Source: Acidobacterium capsulatum ATCC 51196 (GTDB lineage: Bacteria; Acidobacteriota; Terriglobia; Terriglobales; Acidobacteriaceae). From it: a stretch of DNA of 64,000 bases. Under the pieces are notes generated by a model. It did not search any database, had not been told where the DNA came from, and saw only the letters and a program-made list of their open reading frames with translations. Shown in pieces: positions 39,510 to 48,342 of this stretch. The translations under genes were made by a program, and so were the position numbers. Position 1 is the first letter of the stretch; each line of letters begins with the position of its first letter. The stretch spans positions 1,178,001 through 1,242,000 of the forward strand of contig NC_012483.1 of assembly GCF_000022565.1 (NCBI RefSeq), given 5' to 3'.

Positions 39510-39592
39510 GATTGGGGACCTGACTTTTTCTTTTCAGTGTATCGGAAAGCCGGAACTGCAGACAGGGCGAGCGGGATAGAGGAGCAGAAGCT

Positions 39593-40432
39593 TCAGGGCT
39601 GGTCGCCGCGTGTGAGCAGCGAGTCGATTTCCCAGCCGGTGAGCACGGCGATGCCAGCCAGATACATCCAGACCATGAGGATGATGATGGCGGCGAGGCT
39701 GCCGTACATGGCGCTGTAGCTGCTGAAGTGGCCGACGTAGAAGCGGAAGCCGATGGAGATGAGCGCGACCATGACGGCGGCAAAGATGTTGCCGGGCGAG
39801 AGGAATCGGAAGCGAATCCGGGCATCGGGGCCGAAGCGGTAAGCGACGGCGAAGGCCAGCAGGGTGGCGGCGGCGAGAACGATCCAGCGGAGCGTGGCAA
39901 AGAAGCCGAGCAGCAGCCAGTTGCGGCCGAGCATGGTGGCCAGCCAGTCCTGCAGCGCGCCGAGACCGATGACGAGCGAGAGCGAGAGGATGGTGACGAG
40001 ATAGAAGAAGAGCATGAGCAGGATGGCGGTGCCGCGGGACTTCCAGAACGGGCGGCGGTCGGTGACATCGCAGATGAGGTTGAGCTGCTCCATGAGCGAG
40101 AAGACGCCGGAGGAGGCTGACCAGAGGGTGAAGATGACGCTGAAGACGAGCAGCGCGTTCCGTTTGTGTTCGCTGAGGTAATCGATGGTGCCGTCAAAGA
40201 GGCGCGCGGCCTGGGCGGGGAGCACCTGATGCAGAAGCTGGAGGATAGCCTGCTGCAGGTGCGGTATGGAGAGAAAAGGCAGCAGAGCAAGGATGAGGAT
40301 CATGGCCGGGAAGACGGCCAGGACAGAGAAGAAGGCCAGCACGGCGGCGCCATCGAGGATGCGATCGTCATTGAATTCGCGCCAGAGGCTGCGAGCGAAT
40401 TTGCGGGATCGCCAGCTCAGCAGGATGTGCAT
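39593..40432 (-). CDS. YihY/BrkB-family inner-membrane protein
   Basis: 279 aa, six predicted membrane segments. Family landmarks are the N-terminal FNDDRILDGAAVLAFFSVLAVFP, the FTLWSASSGVFSLMEQLNLICD stretch, GPDARIRFRFLSPGNIFAAV and the C-terminal YSAMYGSLAAIIILMVWMYL. Formerly annotated as tRNA-processing RNase BN, now regarded as membrane proteins of unknown role. It is 83 bases upstream of prfB, on the same strand. Confidence 0.9.
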   Translation of the reverse strand: MHILLSWRSRKFARSLWREFNDDRILDGAAVLAFFSVLAVFPAMILILALLPFLSIPHLQQAILQLLHQVLPAQAARLFDGTIDYLSEHKRNALLVFSVIFTLWSASSGVFSLMEQLNLICDVTDRRPFWKSRGTAILLMLFFYLVTILSLSLVIGLGALQDWLATMLGRNWLLLGFFATLRWIVLAAATLLAFAVAYRFGPDARIRFRFLSPGNIFAAVMVALISIGFRFYVGHFSSYSAMYGSLAAIIILMVWMYLAGIAVLTGWEIDSLLTRGDQP

Positions 40433-40526
40433 GCGGTGCCCTTTCTCAAAGATGGGAATGAATGCACTCGTTGAGATGCGGGAGAGTCTGGTGCGCGGAA
40501 GGTTCCTGTTTGACCGGACGGAAGGC

Positions 40527-41384
40527 TCAGGGCCGCGATGGCTGACGCAAGCTGAGCGCGGAAAAGAGCGCGAGAATGCCGAGGATGATGCCGAGAGAGG
40601 CGAGCGTGGGGATGGCGATCCAATGGGCGGCGATCATTTTGAAGGCGACGAAAGCAAGGATGAGTCCGAGGCCGTAATGGAGCAGGCGGAAGCGATCGAG
40701 CAGGCCGGAAAGTGCGAAGTAGAGCGAACGGAGGCCGAGGATGGCGAAGACGTTGGAGGTCCAGGCGATCATGGGCGAGCGGGTGACGGCGAGGACGGCG
40801 GGGATGGAGTCGAGCGCGAAGACGAGGTCAGTGAGTTCGACGGCGAGAATGACGATGAGCAGCGAGGAGAGCGCGAGGCGATGATCGCCTGTGAAGCGCA
40901 GGCCGCGGCGGCTGAGCCAGCGGGCGATGCCGGAGGGCTGCTGCTTTTTGCGGTGCGGGCGCAGGAGGCGCAGGGCGGCGATGAGGAGGATGGCTCCGAA
41001 CAGGTATTGGACCCAGGCGAAGCGCTCGAGCAGGCGCAAGCCGACGACGATGAAGAGGGCGCGGAGCAGGATGGCTCCGAGAATGCCCCAGAGCAGCACG
41101 CGATGCTGCTGCTGCGTGGTGAGTTGGAGGGAGCGGAAGAGCAGCAGGAAGACGAAGAGATTGTCGACGCTGAGCGAGAACTCGATGAGGTAGCCGGAGG
41201 CGAACTCGAAGCCGGCATCACGGCCGGAGTGCAGGCCGAGATAAACGGCGTAGGAGGCGGCGAGCAGCGCGAGCAGGATGGTCCAGAGAATGGCGATGCG
41301 GACGGGAGAGCCCTGGCGAAGGCGCGGGAGGACGGCGATGTCCACGAGCAGAAGGCTGGCGACGATGACGGCGAACAGGATCAC
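40527..41384 (-). CDS. TerC/Alx-family membrane protein
   Basis: 285 aa, about eight membrane helices. The TerC signature EFSLSVDNLFVFLLLF (about 68-83) and the second acidic segment ELTDLVFALDSIPAVLAV (about 190-207) are clear; both are implicated in Mn or other metal export in characterised TerC/Alx proteins. It is followed on the same strand by the YihY gene. In some bacteria alx is controlled by pH or Mn through its mRNA leader; no such leader was recognised here. Confidence 0.9.
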   Translation of the reverse strand: MILFAVIVASLLLVDIAVLPRLRQGSPVRIAILWTILLALLAASYAVYLGLHSGRDAGFEFASGYLIEFSLSVDNLFVFLLLFRSLQLTTQQQHRVLLWGILGAILLRALFIVVGLRLLERFAWVQYLFGAILLIAALRLLRPHRKKQQPSGIARWLSRRGLRFTGDHRLALSSLLIVILAVELTDLVFALDSIPAVLAVTRSPMIAWTSNVFAILGLRSLYFALSGLLDRFRLLHYGLGLILAFVAFKMIAAHWIAIPTLASLGIILGILALFSALSLRQPSRP

Positions 41385-41577
41385 GAGCTTGCTTTACCTT
41401 CGCATGGGGAGAGCCGGAATGTCATCGGGAGAATGGCCCTTCGCCGCCAGCCACGCAAGAGATCGGCGGGGGATGCTGCATCCCGCGGGAACAACTTTTC
41501 GTCTATAGAAGTGTTGATGAAAGCAGCGCCTGGGCGGGAAGTGTGCCCTGATATTGCCGGGCGCAGAGGTTGGATCG

Positions 41578-42903
41578 ATGCGGATGGCGAAGACACTCCA
41601 GAATCATGACTGGTTGCGGCGGAGCGCGACGGCGGCGCTCGCGGTTGCGCTGGCGTTTGCGGCCGGGCAGAGCGCCCTGGCGCAGAGCAGCGGAGACTTG
41701 CAAGCGCAGGTGACGAGCCGGCTGCAGCAGGACGCTGCGCTGAGCGGTGCGCGCATCACGGCGACGGTGAGCGGCGGGCAGATCACGCTGAATGGTTCCG
41801 TGCTGAACGAGAAGCAGTGGCAGGAGGCCGAAACGGCGACGGCGAATACGCCGGGCGTGCGGACGATCGAGAACAACCTGGTGATCACCGGGCCAGCCAA
41901 TGCGGGCGCGCAGACAGGATGGGCTCCACCGGCGCCGGATATGGATGGGCAGGGTCAGGCCGGGCAGGCTGAGACGGGGCAGGCTGGGCCAGGCGGCGCA
42001 GTGGATGCTACGGCGGTGAGCAATGGGCAGGTGCCGCCTCCGCCTCCCCCGGACAGCATGGACAGCCAGACGGCGGCCCCGACGCAGGCGGCGAATGGCG
42101 ATTCGTATGGGGCGCAGGGCTATGGATATGGTGCGCAGAATGACCAGCCGCAGCGGCCGGGCCGGGGCGAGTACATTCCTCCGGAGCAGCCGGTGAGCGG
42201 GCCGGTGACGGTGCCGGCGAATACGGTATTGCAGATTCGTACGGTAGAACCGCTGGACTCGGCGCAGCTTTTGCAGGGGCAGATCTTTGATGCGACCGCG
42301 GCGAATGATGTGTATGTGGGGAATGTGCTGGCGATTCCGCGCGGCGCGCAGATGGAGGGCAAGGTGGTGCGGCTGAAGAAGGCCGGGCCGCTGGGCGGCA
42401 ACACACTGCTGGCGCTGAAGCTGACCGGGCTGAATATGGGCGGGCAGTTTTACCCGCTGGACACCGACATGTGGTGGAACCGGGGACCGAACAAGGCCGG
42501 ATACACCGCGGGAAACACGATCGCGGGCAGCGCCTTTGGCGCGGTGCTGGGCGGCTTGATTGGCGGCGGCACGGGCGCGGCGATTGGCGCGGGAGCCGGA
42601 GCCGTGGGCGGCATGGGTGCCTCGGCGGCAACGAACGGGCCGCATGTGATTTTGCCCTCGGAGACGGTGCTGGCCTTTCACCTGGCGCGGCCGGTGACGG
42701 TGCAGCCGGTGTCATGGCAGGAGGCGCAGCGGCTGGCGGCGAGCACGCCGAGGTTGCAGCAACGGCCGGTGTACCGGCGGCCTTATGCGCAGCCGTATCT
42801 GTACCCTTACCCCAATGCTTATGCCTACCCGTATCCCTACGCCTATCCGCCGCCGTATTACGGCCCGTCGGGCGTGTATCTGGGCTGGGGTTGGGGTTGG
42901 TAA
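41578..42903 (+). CDS. BON-domain protein with glycine zipper and Tyr/Pro tail
   Basis: 441 aa. Signal peptide about 1-34, then a BON domain (about 38-100: LQAQVTSRLQQDAALSGARI to GVRTIENNLVI), a low-complexity Gly/Gln region, and a beta-rich domain (about 205-305). Next comes a glycine-zipper stretch of about 35 residues with FGAVLGGLIGGGTGAAIGAG, typical of outer-membrane or envelope stabilising proteins. The last 50 residues are rich in Tyr/Pro repeats (PYLYPYPNAYAYPYPYAY) ending GWGWGW. No single known family covers the whole chain. Confidence 0.8.
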   Translation: MRMAKTLQNHDWLRRSATAALAVALAFAAGQSALAQSSGDLQAQVTSRLQQDAALSGARITATVSGGQITLNGSVLNEKQWQEAETATANTPGVRTIENNLVITGPANAGAQTGWAPPAPDMDGQGQAGQAETGQAGPGGAVDATAVSNGQVPPPPPPDSMDSQTAAPTQAANGDSYGAQGYGYGAQNDQPQRPGRGEYIPPEQPVSGPVTVPANTVLQIRTVEPLDSAQLLQGQIFDATAANDVYVGNVLAIPRGAQMEGKVVRLKKAGPLGGNTLLALKLTGLNMGGQFYPLDTDMWWNRGPNKAGYTAGNTIAGSAFGAVLGGLIGGGTGAAIGAGAGAVGGMGASAATNGPHVILPSETVLAFHLARPVTVQPVSWQEAQRLAASTPRLQQRPVYRRPYAQPYLYPYPNAYAYPYPYAYPPPYYGPSGVYLGWGWGW

Positions 42904-42935
42904 GTCCACGCAGACCAGAAGCTAGAATCACAAGA

Positions 42936-42953
42936 GCCAGAGTTCACTCTGGC
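42936..42953. repeat. Hairpin GCCAGAG/CTCTGGC, first copy
   Basis: GCCAGAG-TTCA-CTCTGGC. The same arms recur in the terminator at 43075-43094 with loop CGAA. Confidence 0.6.
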
Positions 42954-42982
42954 CTCGGATTGCTGGCAAAGCAGAAAAGCAT

Positions 42983-43044
42983 CCCTCAGGGCCTGAAGGC
43001 CGATTGATTTTGCTGCTCTTACGGCAGGGCTGAAGGCCTGCCCC
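42983..43044. repeat. Degenerate copy of the dispersed two-hairpin repeat
   Basis: Contains CCCTCAGGGCCTGAAGGCC and then GGCAGGGCTGAAGGCCTGCC, the two-part structure seen in fuller form at 48206-48275 and 57483-57553. Confidence 0.55.
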
Positions 43045-43074
43045 TTCACAACCGCGGGTTTGTCACCCCGATCA

Positions 43075-43104
43075 GGCCAGAGCGAACTCTGGCCTTTTGT
43101 TTTT
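43075..43104 (+). terminator. Terminator after the BON-domain gene
   Basis: GGCCAGAG-CGAA-CTCTGGCC followed by TTTTGTTTTT: a perfect stem and a strong T-run. Confidence 0.9.
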
Positions 43105-43145
43105 GTGCAGCGGGCCCTTGGCAATCGCTGTTTTAGGATGGAGAG

Positions 43146-44018
43146 ATGGGAGATTCCATCTCGCCGCAGGGTTTTTCACATAAGTGGAGCCGCCGGCAAT
43201 TTCTGGGTATCGGCGCCGGAACGCTTGGGGCGGCGGTGCTTTATCCGACCGAGATCAGCCGCCACGAGCTGACCGTGGAGAAGCACGAGATCTTTTTGAA
43301 GCGGCTGCCGGATGCCTTTCGCGGCATGCGGATTGTGCAGATCTCTGACATTCACTTTGAAGAGTTTGATGAAGCGTGGTTTGTGCGCCACGTGGTGGAC
43401 AAGGTCAACGAACTGAAGCCCGACATGGTGCTGATGACGGGTGACTTTGTGAGCTACGGGCCGTTTTCGCTGAAATATGGGCAAGAGCGCGCCAATCCTT
43501 GCGCGGAGGTGCTTTCGCACCTGGAGTGCCCGTTGCGATATGCCTCGCTGGGGAACCACGATGCGATTGTGGGCAATGCGATTGTTTCAGGCGCGCTGGA
43601 GAGCCACGGGATTCACGTGTTGCTGAACCGCTCCGTGCCAATTGAGCGGCAGGGCCGGAGGATGTGGCTGGCGGGAACAGGCAGTGCGTGCGTAAGAGAA
43701 TGCCATCCGGACACGGCGTTGCCGAAGGCGTCGATTCGCGACCAGGAGACGGTTCTGCTGATGGCCCATGAGCCGGATGTGCTGCCCGAAATGGCGCGGC
43801 ACGGCGTGGACATGATGTTTTCCGGGCACACGCATGGGGGGCAGATCCGGTTTCCGTTTTTGCCCGCGATGGCCCTGCCGCCTTATGGGAAGAAGTATGT
43901 GGAAGGGCTGTTTCGCATCGGCGAGACGCAGCTTTATGTGAATCGCGGACTGGGCGCGGTGCTGATTCCGGCGCGGTTGAACTGCCCGCCCGAGATTACG
44001 CAATTCACGCTGATTTAG
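43146..44018 (+). CDS. Tat-exported metallophosphoesterase
   Basis: 290 aa. A twin-arginine motif SRRQFLG at 15-21 precedes a hydrophobic stretch, so the protein is folded in the cytoplasm and exported. All calcineurin-type metal motifs are present: SDIHFEEF, TGDFVSYG, LGNHDAI, AHEPD and SGHTHGGQI. Closest in plan to YkuE-like or UDP-diacylglucosamine hydrolase-like phosphoesterases; the substrate is not readable. ATG at 43146, 40 bases after a terminator. Confidence 0.9.
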   Translation: MGDSISPQGFSHKWSRRQFLGIGAGTLGAAVLYPTEISRHELTVEKHEIFLKRLPDAFRGMRIVQISDIHFEEFDEAWFVRHVVDKVNELKPDMVLMTGDFVSYGPFSLKYGQERANPCAEVLSHLECPLRYASLGNHDAIVGNAIVSGALESHGIHVLLNRSVPIERQGRRMWLAGTGSACVRECHPDTALPKASIRDQETVLLMAHEPDVLPEMARHGVDMMFSGHTHGGQIRFPFLPAMALPPYGKKYVEGLFRIGETQLYVNRGLGAVLIPARLNCPPEITQFTLI

Positions 44019-44173
44019 ACGCTGGCGGAGGGATGCCGGGACGAGGCCGCATGGAGTGCGCGCGCGCCTGTATACTGGAAGCGCTCCTGCCAAATCAGGA
44101 AGTTCCCTGCCCCTGAGCCGCTTCGGATGTGCCTCAGGCGAGGGGTCTGACTACTAAGGGTTTTTAGCCACTC

Positions 44174-46156
44174 ATGATTCGTTTTCTTCAGAAAGACAAT
44201 CGGTTCGTCAAAGCCGTCTTCTTCATCATCATCTCGGTGGCCTGCGTCACGATGGTGATCACACTGGTTCCGGGCATTTTTGACACGCAGAGCTCATCAG
44301 GCAACGTGTACGCGACGATCGGCTATGGCGGCCCGCTGGGGCGGTTTATGCCGGCGCAGGACACGATCACCATGACCGAGGTGCAGCAGACGGCGGCGCG
44401 CATGATGCAGCAGCAGGGCCTGCCGGACTCGATGATGTCGTTTGTGATTCCGCAGGTGGGCCAGGGGCTGATTCAGCAGCATGTGGAGATGATGGAAGCC
44501 CACAAGCTGGGTCTGCACGCCAATGATGAGGATGTGCGCCACTTTCTGCATACGGGCATGTGGGGCCAGGTGCTGTTTCCGAACGGCAAGTACATTGGCG
44601 ACCAGGCGTATGCCGAGCTGATTTCAGAGCACTTCAACATGACTCGCGAGAAGTTTGAGTCAGAGGTGAAGAATGCGATTGTGGAAGACCGGCTGCGCAG
44701 CCTGGTGAGTGGCGCGGTGACTGTTTCGCCCGAGCAGGTGAAGCAGTATTACCTGCAGCAGGGACTGAAGATCAACTTCCAGTACGCGGTGCTGGATTCG
44801 AACGCGCTGCGGCAGACGATCAATCCCACGGACGCGCAACTGCAGACGTATTTCAAGCAGAATGCGGGCCGCTATGCGAAGGCGATTCCCGAGACGCGGT
44901 CGATTCAGTACATCGCGTTCCAGGATTCGCAGATTCCGGGCGGCGCGCCGCAGGTGACCGACGCGGAGATTCAGCAGTACTACAACGCGCACCAGGACCA
45001 GTACAAGGTTCCGGAAGAAGTGAAGGTGCGCCACATCCTGATCCAGGTTCCGCAGGGCGCTCCGGCGGCAACGGTGGCCGCGGCCAAGACGAAGGCGCAG
45101 AGCGTGCTGGATCAACTGAAGCAGGCTAACGGCAAGAACTTTGCCGAGCTGGCGAAGAAGTACTCCGACGACCCTGGCAGCAAGGACCAGGGCGGCGAGC
45201 TGGGCTGGGTGAAGCAGGGCATGACGGTGCCGGCGTTTGACCATGCGATCTTCACAATGCCGGTGGGCCAGATCTCTGATCTGGTGCGCACGCAGTATGG
45301 CTTCCACATCATCCAGGTGGAAGACAAGCACACGGCGCATACCGAGGCGCTGAGCGATGTGCGCGCGCAGATTCTCTCGACGCTGACGCAGCAGAAGGAA
45401 AATGACGCGGCGGCGAGCTATGCGCAGCAACTGGCGAAGGAAGCAGCGGCCAACGGCCTGCAGAAGACGGCAGCGGCGCATCACCTCTCAGTGACCACCT
45501 CGGACTCGGTGCAGCAGGGCGCGAATCTGCCGAACCTGAGCGACAGCTCGAAGCTGGTGACGGCGGCGTTTCAGGCCAAGCAGGGCGCGGCTCCGCAGGT
45601 TGCGAGCACCGGCGACGGGTTTGCGGTCTTCCAGGTGAGCAACATCACCGCGGCGCATGCGCCGACGTTTGACGCCTACAAGACGCAGATTCTGTCGGAC
45701 TATCGCGACGATCAACTGCCGGCACTGCTGGCGCGCAAGACCAATGAACTGGCCGAGCGGGCGAAGAACCTGAACGACCTGAGCAAGGCTGCGAAGCTGA
45801 TGAACGCGACGGTGATGACCAGCGGGCTGGTGGGCCGCACGGACCAGGTGCCGGAGGTCGGCGAGCTGGAGCAGGTGGCTCCGTCACTCTTCACGCTGCA
45901 GCCGGGCCAGATCAGCAAGGCGATCAACACGGGCCGCAGTGGCGTGGTGGCCCAGATCACGGCGCGGCAGGAACCGGATGCAGCCGAGATTGCGGCGCAC
46001 TCCGAGCAGACGCGTGAGCAGCTTCTGGATCAGCAGCGGAACCAGATGTTTGAGGTGTTTCTGTCAAACCTTCTCGAGAAGTATCAGAAGGAAGGGCGGA
46101 TTCGCATCAACGCCAAGGCAACGCCGCTGCCGGCAGGCGGCGATAGCGGCGAGTAA
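44174..46156 (+). CDS. PpiD/SurA-like peptidyl-prolyl isomerase, membrane anchored
   Basis: 660 aa. A single N-terminal membrane anchor (AVFFIIISVACVTMVITLVP, about 14-33) holds a periplasmic chaperone: SurA_N-like helices (about 60-190) and a parvulin domain (about 285-390) with KVRHILIQVP, FAELAKKYSDDPGS, GGELGWVKQGMTVPAF and YGFHIIQVEDK. A long helical C-terminal chaperone part follows. It assists folding of exported proteins. Start ATG at 44174. Confidence 0.92.
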   Translation: MIRFLQKDNRFVKAVFFIIISVACVTMVITLVPGIFDTQSSSGNVYATIGYGGPLGRFMPAQDTITMTEVQQTAARMMQQQGLPDSMMSFVIPQVGQGLIQQHVEMMEAHKLGLHANDEDVRHFLHTGMWGQVLFPNGKYIGDQAYAELISEHFNMTREKFESEVKNAIVEDRLRSLVSGAVTVSPEQVKQYYLQQGLKINFQYAVLDSNALRQTINPTDAQLQTYFKQNAGRYAKAIPETRSIQYIAFQDSQIPGGAPQVTDAEIQQYYNAHQDQYKVPEEVKVRHILIQVPQGAPAATVAAAKTKAQSVLDQLKQANGKNFAELAKKYSDDPGSKDQGGELGWVKQGMTVPAFDHAIFTMPVGQISDLVRTQYGFHIIQVEDKHTAHTEALSDVRAQILSTLTQQKENDAAASYAQQLAKEAAANGLQKTAAAHHLSVTTSDSVQQGANLPNLSDSSKLVTAAFQAKQGAAPQVASTGDGFAVFQVSNITAAHAPTFDAYKTQILSDYRDDQLPALLARKTNELAERAKNLNDLSKAAKLMNATVMTSGLVGRTDQVPEVGELEQVAPSLFTLQPGQISKAINTGRSGVVAQITARQEPDAAEIAAHSEQTREQLLDQQRNQMFEVFLSNLLEKYQKEGRIRINAKATPLPAGGDSGE

Positions 46157-46182
46157 GCCGCGAACTCGATTCCTCACCAAAA

Positions 46183-46212
46183 GGCCCGTGATTGCACGGG
46201 CCTTTTGCTTTT
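46183..46212 (+). terminator. Terminator after the PpiD-like gene
   Basis: GGCCCGTG-ATTG-CACGGGCC followed by TTTTGCTTTT. Perfect 8-bp stem, about 25 bases past the stop. Confidence 0.9.
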
Positions 46213-46253
46213 CCGGCGCATCTACTCGAAGATCAGTGGAGGAATTTCTCGAC

Positions 46254-47801
46254 ATGGCCATGGACCGCTCATCTGGACTCTTGCTGCACGTGACTTCCCT
46301 GCCCTCGCACGGCGGAATTGGCGATCTGGGCCCGGCGGCCTATGCCTTTGCCGATTTTCTGGCGGCGGCCAAACAGCAGTGGTGGCAGGTGCTGCCGCTG
46401 GGGCCGACGGGCTATGGGAATTCGCCGTATGCGGGGTTGTCGGCGTTTGCGGGCAATCCGCTGCTGGTTTCGCTGGAGTTTCTGGCGGAGTGGGGCTGGA
46501 TGGACCGGGAACGGCTGGGCGAGTTGCCGGGGCATGACGGGCATGTGGACTTTGAAGCGGTGAGCGCGCGGAAGCTGCCGCTGCTCGAGGAGGCGGCGCG
46601 GAACTTTCTGGCGCGGCGGGCCAGCCATGAGGAGCAAGGCGAGCAGTGGGAACGGTTTGAGCGGTTTCGCGCGGCAAACTCAGGCTGGCTGCCGGACTGG
46701 GTGCTCTACAGCGTGCTGCGGCGGAAGTTTGGCTATGCCTGCTGGAATGAGTGGCCCGAGGCCGTGGCGCGGCGGGAGCCGGAGGCGCTGGAAGCCGCGC
46801 GAAAGGAGCTGGCGGCGGAGATTGCCGTCGCGGAGGCGATTCAGTTTGCCTTTGATGAGCAATGGACGCGGCTGCGGGAGTATTGCGCGGAGCGCGGCAT
46901 CCGTTTTCTGGGCGACATTGCGATTTTTGTGAACTTCGACAGCGCGGATGTGTGGGCGTATCCGGAGATTTTTGATCTGGATGAGAAGCTGTCGCCGGTG
47001 CGGGTGGCGGGTGTGCCGCCGGACTACTTCTCGGCGACGGGACAGCGCTGGGGCAATCCGCTTTACCGCTGGGATGTGCTGGAACGGCAGGGCTTTGCGT
47101 GGTGGGTGGAGCGGGTGCGCCGGGCGCGGGTGCTGTATGACGCGATGCGGCTGGACCACTTCAGAGGATTTGAGGCGTACTGGTCGATTCCGGCCGAGGA
47201 AGAGACGGCGGTGAACGGCGAGTGGGTGAAAGCTCCGGGCGACGCGCTGTTTGAGACGCTCGCGCGGGAGCTGGGCGAGTTGCCGTTTCTGGCCGAGGAC
47301 CTCGGCGTGATTACGCCGGAGGTGGATGCCCTGCGGGAGCGCTTTGGGCTGCCGGGGATGCGGGTGCTGCAGTTTGGATTTTCTGGCCGGGGCGCGCACA
47401 TGCACCTGCCGCATCGCTATGAGAAGAATTCCGTGGTGTACACGGGGACGCACGACAACGACACGACGCGCGGCTGGTGGGAGCATGGTGCGAGCCGCGA
47501 AGAGAAAGCGGCGGTCGAGGTGTATCTGCATCCGGGGCTGGATGCGTCGGAACATGGGGTGGTGTGGGCGATGATTCGCGCGGCGGCGACCTCAGTGGCG
47601 GATATTTGTTTGTATCCGGTGCAGGATGTGCTGGAGCTGGGATCAGAAGCGCGCATGAACGTGCCGGCGCGAGCCAAGGGTAACTGGGGCTGGCGCGTGG
47701 GCGAAGGTGCCTGGAATGACGACGTGGCGGCAAAGCTCGCCCTGCTGACCGAAGTGACCGACCGGGACCGGCTGCCGGATGAGGATTCGCAGGAGGCGTA
47801 A
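46254..47801 (+). CDS. malQ: 4-alpha-glucanotransferase (amylomaltase)
   Basis: 515 aa, GH77. It transfers alpha-1,4-glucan segments in maltodextrin and glycogen metabolism. Landmarks are LPSHGGIGDLGPAAYAFADF, QVLPLGPTGYGNSPYAG, YDAMRLDHFRGFEAYW (catalytic Asp), AEDLGVITPEVDALR and THDNDTTRGWW. The ATG at 46254 follows GGAGG nine bases upstream. It is the first gene of a run with DUF503, only two bases apart. Confidence 0.95.
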   Translation: MAMDRSSGLLLHVTSLPSHGGIGDLGPAAYAFADFLAAAKQQWWQVLPLGPTGYGNSPYAGLSAFAGNPLLVSLEFLAEWGWMDRERLGELPGHDGHVDFEAVSARKLPLLEEAARNFLARRASHEEQGEQWERFERFRAANSGWLPDWVLYSVLRRKFGYACWNEWPEAVARREPEALEAARKELAAEIAVAEAIQFAFDEQWTRLREYCAERGIRFLGDIAIFVNFDSADVWAYPEIFDLDEKLSPVRVAGVPPDYFSATGQRWGNPLYRWDVLERQGFAWWVERVRRARVLYDAMRLDHFRGFEAYWSIPAEEETAVNGEWVKAPGDALFETLARELGELPFLAEDLGVITPEVDALRERFGLPGMRVLQFGFSGRGAHMHLPHRYEKNSVVYTGTHDNDTTRGWWEHGASREEKAAVEVYLHPGLDASEHGVVWAMIRAAATSVADICLYPVQDVLELGSEARMNVPARAKGNWGWRVGEGAWNDDVAAKLALLTEVTDRDRLPDEDSQEA

Positions 47802-47803
47802 CG

Positions 47804-48097
47804 ATGCCGGTCGCTTCGATGACGGTGCAGTTGCGCATGGAGCATAGCCACTCGCTGAAGGACCGCCGCCAGGTGGTTCGCAGCCTGAAGGAAAAGCTGC
47901 GGCATGGGTTCAATATTTCCGTCGCGGAGATGGATGAAGCTGTGACGTGGCAGTCGGCCACGATTGGCATTGCCGCGGTTTCGGGTTCGCGGGATTATCT
48001 CTCGGGGCTGATGCGCGAGGTGGAAGACGCGGCGCAGCGGATTGCGGCGGACCTGGGGGCGGAGGTGAGCGACGCCTGGTGGGAATTGGTGGATTAG
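47804..48097 (+). CDS. DUF503 (YlxP-like) protein
   Basis: 97 aa. DUF503 landmarks: MTVQLRMEHSHSLKDRRQVV, the RHGFNISVAEMDEAVTWQSA segment, and a C-terminal amphipathic helix. In many genomes it sits between infB and rbfA; here rbfA follows about 1.3 kb later, after repeats and an inverted methyltransferase gene. Role thought to be ribosome-related, unproven. Confidence 0.9.
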   Translation: MPVASMTVQLRMEHSHSLKDRRQVVRSLKEKLRHGFNISVAEMDEAVTWQSATIGIAAVSGSRDYLSGLMREVEDAAQRIAADLGAEVSDAWWELVD

Positions 48098-48205
48098 ATT
48101 CGGGGCGGTTGATCCGCATTTCTTTTGGGATGAGAGTCGCGGAGATGAGTACCCCACTCCAGCCAACAGCGGCTTGAATGGGACACCGGGCTGAAGGGGA
48201 ATTTC

Positions 48206-48330
48206 CCTCAGGGGCTAAAGCCCGCTTCTTTCTGTAGGCTTAGCGGCACGGCTGAAGCCGTGCCCTGATACAGGAAGCCTTCACACTCCTGCCAGCTCAG
48301 CGGCACCGCACTGGAGCCGTGCCCTGATAC
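48206..48330. repeat. Dispersed two-hairpin repeat, best copy plus a partial
   Basis: First hairpin CTCAGGGGCTAAAGCCC near 48208-48224, then GGCACGGC-TGAA-GCCGTGCC (48245-48264) followed by CTGATACAGGA. A degenerate second copy of the latter half is at 48302-48330 (GCACTGGAGCCGTGCCCTGA within it). Confidence 0.75.
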
Positions 48331-48342
48331 GGTGCCGGTGGG

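Noticed and set aside
40266-41609. 447-codon plus-strand frame over YihY and TerC
   Set aside because: Strongly Glu/Gly/Asp-rich shadow of two membrane proteins coded on the minus strand.
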